Source of the DNA: Clostridiales bacterium
GTDB lineage: Bacteria > Bacillota_A > Clostridia > Oscillospirales > Oscillospiraceae
NCBI GenBank assembly: GCA_019417795.1
Contig: DXUR01000089.1
Span: 1-8,818, forward strand
Direction of reading: 5' to 3'
Length of the DNA stretch: 8,818 nt
Shown: in pieces, positions 5,588-8,818 of the stretch
Layout of the letters: every line of letters starts with the position of its first letter
Position numbering within the stretch: the first letter of the stretch is position 1
The notes under the pieces: model-generated
What the model was told of the DNA's origin: nothing
Databases searched by the model: none
Seen by the model: only the letters and a program-made list of their open reading frames with translations
Program-made: the position numbers and the translations under genes

Positions 5588-6613
5588 ATGAAAAACACGA
5601 AAATGAAAGAGCTTCTGCAAAAGCTCGGTACACTGATGGCCCTTGCCATCCTGGTTTTGATTTTCTGCATCACCATGCCGGACAAGTTCATGAAGGTCGG
5701 TAACTTCATGAATATCCTGAAGCAGGCATCCATCAACTGCCTGATCGCTTCCGGTATGCTGTGCGCCCTGATTACCGCCGGTATCGACCTGTCCGTTGGT
5801 TCCAACTGCGTGCTGTGCACCTGCACCATCGGCGTTATGGTCCAGTCCGGCATCACGAACCCCTTCCTGCTGGTGCTCTGCGGCCTGGCCGTCAGCACCC
5901 TGGCCGGCTTCATCAACGGTACGCTGCTGACCCGTCTGGATCTGCCCCATCCCTTCGTGTCCACCATGGGCATGAAGAACGTACTGTGGGGCCTGGCGCT
6001 GGTCATTACCGGCTCCAAGTCCATCGCCTTCACCAATACCGGCATTGACGGACTCATGTGGATCGGCGGCGGCTCTCTGTTCACCACCTATTATGAGGGC
6101 ACCACCAAGGTGAAGTTCCCCGGTATCCCCTTCAGCTTCATTCTGGTTATCATTGTGTTCATCATCTTTGATATCTTCCTGCGCAAGACCGCTCTGGGCC
6201 GCCAGATCTACTGCGTGGGCGGCAACCCCGAGGCAGCCCGTCTGTCCGGTATCCCCTCCAAGAACGTGTTGACCTTCGTTTACACTCTGTCCGGCTTCAT
6301 GGCCGGTATGGCTGGTATCGTGTCTGTTGGCCGTCTGGCTTCCGCTAACGGCAACGCCGGTTCCACCTATGATAACGACGCCATCGCAGCCTGCATCGTG
6401 GGCGGCGCTTCCTTCACCGGCGGCAAGGGCACCATCTGGGGCACCCTGATCGGCGCTCTGCTGATGGCTGTTATCCGCAACGGCCTGAACCTGGCCGGTG
6501 CCAAGAACGATGTCCAGTACATCGTCATCGGCTCTGTTATCATCCTGGCCGTTACCATCGACGTCTTCCGTAATAAGATGGAGGCCAAGGCCCGTAAGAT
6601 GGCTGCGCAGTAA
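5588..6613 (+). CDS. Sugar/polyol ABC transporter permease (RbsC class)
   Basis: A 341-residue inner-membrane protein of the BPD_transp_2 family (RbsC, AraH, XylH relatives) that forms the translocation path; one gene suffices, since two copies pair in the complex. It is hydrophobic throughout, with predicted membrane segments around residues 14-30, 48-64, 94-112, 124-142, 182-197, 230-247, 265-275, 285-297 and 310-326. Family motifs are GIDLSVGS (65-72), GGNPEAARLSGI (211-222, cytoplasmic coupling loop) and GGASFTGGKGT (272-282). The C-terminus is short and basic. GGGGAGGAG (5567-5575), inside the end of the ATPase gene, is the ribosome-binding site, and only one base separates the ATPase stop from this ATG. 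Codon bias resembles that of the binding protein. Substrate cannot be read from the sequence. Confidence 0.93.
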   Translation: MKNTKMKELLQKLGTLMALAILVLIFCITMPDKFMKVGNFMNILKQASINCLIASGMLCALITAGIDLSVGSNCVLCTCTIGVMVQSGITNPFLLVLCGLAVSTLAGFINGTLLTRLDLPHPFVSTMGMKNVLWGLALVITGSKSIAFTNTGIDGLMWIGGGSLFTTYYEGTTKVKFPGIPFSFILVIIVFIIFDIFLRKTALGRQIYCVGGNPEAARLSGIPSKNVLTFVYTLSGFMAGMAGIVSVGRLASANGNAGSTYDNDAIAACIVGGASFTGGKGTIWGTLIGALLMAVIRNGLNLAGAKNDVQYIVIGSVIILAVTIDVFRNKMEAKARKMAAQ

Positions 6614-6641
6614 ATCGTCCCCCGGACGCACTGTTGAGTTG

Positions 6642-6680
6642 AATTACGCCGCCGCGAAAGCGGCGGCGTAATTTTATTTT
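6642..6680 (+). terminator. Strong Rho-independent terminator after the permease gene
   Basis: A perfect 14-bp stem, AATTACGCCGCCGC (6642-6655) with GCGGCGGCGTAATT (6660-6673), closes a GAAA tetraloop and runs into TTATTTT. It begins 28 bases after the permease stop codon and should end most importer transcripts, which separates the importer from the dehydrogenase gene that starts only 34 bases past the tail. Confidence 0.93.
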
Positions 6681-6713
6681 GAACCGATCAAGTTGAATGG
6701 AAGGAGACTGCTT

Positions 6714-7727
6714 ATGAAGGAACTGCGTGTTGGCATTGCCGGTCTGGGACGGCTGGGCCGGGTCCATGCTGCCAACCTTGCACACAAGATCCCCGGCGCG
6801 GTCCTGACGGCGGCCTGTGTGCCCGGCGCGGACAGTCAGGCGTATGCCCGTCAGGAATTGGGACTTGAAAAGGTGTACGGCGATTTCAGGGAGATGGTCG
6901 CCGATCCGGAACTGGACGCGGTGGCCATCGTGTCCCCCTCCGGGGAGCACTGCTGGCAGATCGAGGCGGCGCTGGACGCGGGGAAGCACGTGTTTTCCGA
7001 AAAGCCTCTGGGCGTTACGATGGAACAATGCCTTCAGGCGGAGGCGGCCGTGGCCCGGCACCCGGAATTGGTGTGTATGCTGGGCTTTATGCGGCGCTAT
7101 GACAAGTCCTACGCCTATGCCAAGGAAAAAATCACTGCGGGGGCCATCGGTACGCCCTATCTGGTGAAATCCACCGGCATCGACCCGGAAGCCGTGGTGG
7201 AGGGGGCCATCCGGTACAGCGGGACCTCCGGCGGGATCTTCCTGGATTCCGCCATTCATGACATAGATCTGATGCGCTGGTTCCTGGGGAGCGAGGCTGC
7301 GGAGGTCTACGCTATGGGCTGCACCTTTAAGCACCCAGCCTTTCAGGACGCCGGGGACGATGAGACCGGCGTCGCCGTCTACAAATTCAAAAACGGCGCT
7401 ATGGGCATGGTCCATGTGGGCCGCACCGCCCCCTACGGCTACCATATCGAAACGGAGATCGTAGGCACGGAGGGCACGATCCGCATTTCTGCCGTGCCGG
7501 AGAAGAACCGGGCTATGGTCTACGATGTGAACGGCGCCCGGACTGAGTGCGTGGAGTCTTTCCCGGAGCGGTTTGCGGAAGCATACCTCACGGAAATGGA
7601 GGAATTTGTCCGCTGCGTCCGAGAAGGGCGGAAGCCGGATACCGGCGTGGCGGACGGCATCTATGCCACACGGGTGGGCTACGCCACCACGGAGGCGTGG
7701 AAAACCGGGAAGATCGTCAAAATCTGA
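6714..7727 (+). CDS. Gfo/Idh/MocA family oxidoreductase, inositol 2-dehydrogenase-like
   Basis: A 337-residue cytoplasmic NAD(P)-dependent dehydrogenase. The N-terminal Rossmann domain has VGIAGLGRLGRVHA (6-19, nucleotide-binding GxGxxG) and the EKPLG motif (96-100). The C-terminal domain has GFMRRYD (124-130) and GGIFLDSAIHDIDLMRW (173-189). Lys97, Asp178 and His182 match the catalytic Lys-Asp-His arrangement of B. subtilis myo-inositol dehydrogenase IolG (K97/D172/H176). Such enzymes oxidise a ring hydroxyl of inositol or a related sugar to a ketone. I start at ATG 6714, with AAGGAG 7 bases upstream; an in-frame TTG at 6693 overlaps that site and is rejected. It follows the importer on the same strand, so it probably acts on the imported compound, but a strong terminator lies between. 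Strand beta-2 ends in TAACVPGAD without the usual Asp, leaving NAD or NADP preference open. Other sugar or cyclitol substrates are possible. Confidence 0.85.
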   Translation: MKELRVGIAGLGRLGRVHAANLAHKIPGAVLTAACVPGADSQAYARQELGLEKVYGDFREMVADPELDAVAIVSPSGEHCWQIEAALDAGKHVFSEKPLGVTMEQCLQAEAAVARHPELVCMLGFMRRYDKSYAYAKEKITAGAIGTPYLVKSTGIDPEAVVEGAIRYSGTSGGIFLDSAIHDIDLMRWFLGSEAAEVYAMGCTFKHPAFQDAGDDETGVAVYKFKNGAMGMVHVGRTAPYGYHIETEIVGTEGTIRISAVPEKNRAMVYDVNGARTECVESFPERFAEAYLTEMEEFVRCVREGRKPDTGVADGIYATRVGYATTEAWKTGKIVKI

Positions 7728-7775
7728 TCCTTTTGTGGAGCAGGAATTCAAATTGTAAACAAGTTAGCAAAGAGA

Positions 7776-7811
7776 AGAACAGGCGCGTGGGATGCCCCAC
7801 GCGCCTGTTCT
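7776..7811. terminator. Bidirectional terminator between converging genes
   Basis: A perfect 16-bp stem, AGAACAGGCGCGTGGG (7776-7791) with CCCACGCGCCTGTTCT (7796-7811), around loop ATGC. It lies 48 bases past the dehydrogenase stop and 12 bases past the stop of the small Cys-rich gene, which converge on it. Tails are modest on both strands (CTTTGG on plus, TCTCTTTGC on minus), so the very stable stem probably does most of the work. Confidence 0.85.
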
Positions 7812-7823
7812 CTTTGGGAGTGT

Positions 7824-7997
7824 TTATCGCCCGCAGTGACAGTCGCCGGAACAACCGGCGCAGCCGCCGCTGCATCCGCAGGTGTGCTTACCCTGCTTTT
7901 TCTGCCGGATGAGATACCGGACAATGGAAATGACAACGGCAAATAAGACTAGAGAAATGAGGAGGGTAGAGAGATTGGCACTCAACCAGGTCAGCAT
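7824..7997 (-). CDS. FeoB-associated Cys-rich membrane protein (small)
   Basis: A 57-residue protein: a short N-terminus, one membrane helix at about residues 8-29, a basic stop-transfer patch RQKKQGK (31-37), and a Cys/Gly-rich tail with six Cys at 40, 42, 46, 49, 53 and 55 plus His38 and His54. This architecture is that of the small FeoB-associated Cys-rich membrane proteins (sometimes named from a viral attachment-protein family) found next to feoB in many Clostridia. The tail would lie in the cytoplasm if the positive-inside rule holds, where it could bind Fe2+ or another metal. Its precise job is not established. The start is firm: AAAGGAG (8007-8013) lies 9 bases before the ATG. The gene follows feoB by 63 bases on the same strand and ends just before the shared terminator, so it is probably the last gene of the feo operon. 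Confidence 0.88.
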   Translation of the reverse strand: MLTWLSANLSTLLISLVLFAVVISIVRYLIRQKKQGKHTCGCSGGCAGCSGDCHCGR

Positions 7998-8060
7998 GAA
8001 AAATCACTCCTTTGAAAGAAATAGAAGATGGAAGATATAGAATGGAGGGTGAGGGGAAAA

Positions 8061-8818
8061 TCAGACCTTAGCGGAGAGCTTGGTGGCTTCCTTGTAAGGA
8101 CGGACCAGCATGTAGATGATGAAGGCCAGGGCGGCAATGGCAGCGATCAGGCCGATGATGCTCAGGTCACCGGTGAAGGCCTTGCCGAACTGGTTGACCA
8201 TCAGGGCACACAGATAAGCGAAGCCGCACTGATAGCCAATGGCGAACCAGGTCCACTTGGCGTTGTTCATCTCCCGCTTGATGGCGCCGATGGCGGCAAA
8301 GCAGGGGGCGCACAGCAGGTTAAACACCAGGAAGGAGTAGCCGCTGATCTGGGTAAAGACAGCTCCCAGAGCCTGATAGACAGTCTCATCACCGCCGCCG
8401 TAGAGAATACCCAGCGTACCAACGATGTTTTCCTTGGCCACCAGACCGGTGATGGAGGCCACAGCGGCCTTCCAGTTGCCCCAGCCGAGAGGTGCGAAGA
8501 TCCAGGCGATCAGGCTGCCGATGTGGGCGAGGATGGAGCAGTCGATCTCTTCCTCGGAGAGCATCCGGAAGCCGTCCTCAGCCCAGCCGAAGTAGGTGGT
8601 GAACCACACAGCGATGGTGGACAGCAGAATGATGGTGCCAGCCTTCTTGATGAAGGACCAGCCCCGCTCCCACATGCTGCGCAGCACGTTGCCCACGGTG
8701 GGCCAGTGGTAGGCGGGCAGCTCCATGACAAAGGGAGCGGGATCGCCGGCAAACATCTTGGTTTTCTTCAGCATGATGCCGGAGATGATGATGGCAGCCA
8801 TGCCCACGAAGTAGGCGG
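8061..8818 (-). CDS. feoB: Ferrous iron transport protein B, C-terminal part (cut by window edge)
   Basis: The last 251 codons of FeoB, the inner-membrane Fe2+ transporter; the N-terminal GTPase domain and first membrane helices lie beyond 8818. The frame is open from the edge, entering with AYFVGMAAIII, so the internal GTG at 8805-8807 is not a start. The visible part shows the second Gate region: FVMELPAYHWP, then FIKKAGTIILLSTIAVW, followed by GLVAKENIVGTLGILYG and NLLCAPCFAAIGAIKRE with the conserved CAPC Cys pair, and a final hydrophobic helix ending RPYKEATKLSAKV. Membrane segments occupy most of it. It is followed on the same strand by the small Cys-rich gene. FeoA, if present, would be upstream, outside the window. 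No Fur box can be judged because the promoter is not in view. Confidence 0.95.
   Translation of the reverse strand, partial: AYFVGMAAIIISGIMLKKTKMFAGDPAPFVMELPAYHWPTVGNVLRSMWERGWSFIKKAGTIILLSTIAVWFTTYFGWAEDGFRMLSEEEIDCSILAHIGSLIAWIFAPLGWGNWKAAVASITGLVAKENIVGTLGILYGGGDETVYQALGAVFTQISGYSFLVFNLLCAPCFAAIGAIKREMNNAKWTWFAIGYQCGFAYLCALMVNQFGKAFTGDLSIIGLIAAIAALAFIIYMLVRPYKEATKLSAKV

Noticed and set aside
5552..7751. Minus-strand open frames over the permease and dehydrogenase genes
   Set aside because: They mirror codon bias in the real plus-strand genes, show no domains, and would run through two hairpin terminators.
7748..7942. 64-codon minus-strand frame overlapping the small Cys-rich gene
   Set aside because: It is in another frame, reads through the terminator hairpin and is Ala/Ser rich. 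The 57-codon frame has the ribosome-binding site, the membrane helix and the Cys pattern.

Overview
The window looks like chromosome from a GC-rich, low-GC-lineage-type (Bacillota/Clostridia) anaerobe. Strong Shine-Dalgarno sequences (AAAGGAG, GGAGGAG, AAGGAG), a Gram-positive-style lipoprotein substrate-binding protein, an FeoB with a tiny Cys-rich partner, and heavy use of GGC, GCC, CTG, AAG and GAG codons suggest a gut Oscillospiraceae-like member (Flavonifractor/Lawsonibacter/Intestinimonas type). That placement is inference from style, not from a search.

Layout. (1) Positions 1-288, minus strand: the first 96 codons of recJ, with a good promoter and an inverted repeat in its leader. (2) 525-2297, minus: a Na+/phosphate cotransporter with a C-terminal PhoU-like region, closed by a clean terminator at 484-515. 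(3) 2298-2750: a divergent intergenic region of about 450 bp with a cluster of palindromes. (4) 2751-6613, plus: a complete sugar/polyol ABC importer of the ribose/galactose/inositol class, made of a lipoprotein binding protein, a two-domain ATPase and one permease. A 328-bp gap with a strong hairpin separates the binding protein from the ATPase; ATPase and permease are 1 bp apart. A GNRA-loop terminator follows. (5) 6714-7727, plus: a Gfo/Idh/MocA oxidoreductase resembling inositol 2-dehydrogenase. (6) 7776-7811: a terminator shared by converging units. (7) 7824-8818, minus: the C-terminal part of FeoB followed by a 57-residue FeoB-associated Cys-rich membrane protein, too short for ordinary ORF cut-offs.

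How it fits together. The importer and the dehydrogenase make a plausible uptake-and-oxidise module for a cyclitol or monosaccharide. myo-Inositol is the leading guess, because the dehydrogenase carries the K97/D178/H182 pattern of that family; no kinase, other catabolic gene or dedicated regulator is in view. Flanking genes are housekeeping: DNA repair, phosphate homeostasis and ferrous iron uptake. I see no tRNA, rRNA, CRISPR array, transposase or phage gene. I do not see a wholly new system. The most worthwhile signals are the palindrome cluster before the binding-protein gene, the hairpin that splits the importer operon, a 10-mer shared by the two upstream regions, and the small Cys-rich gene.
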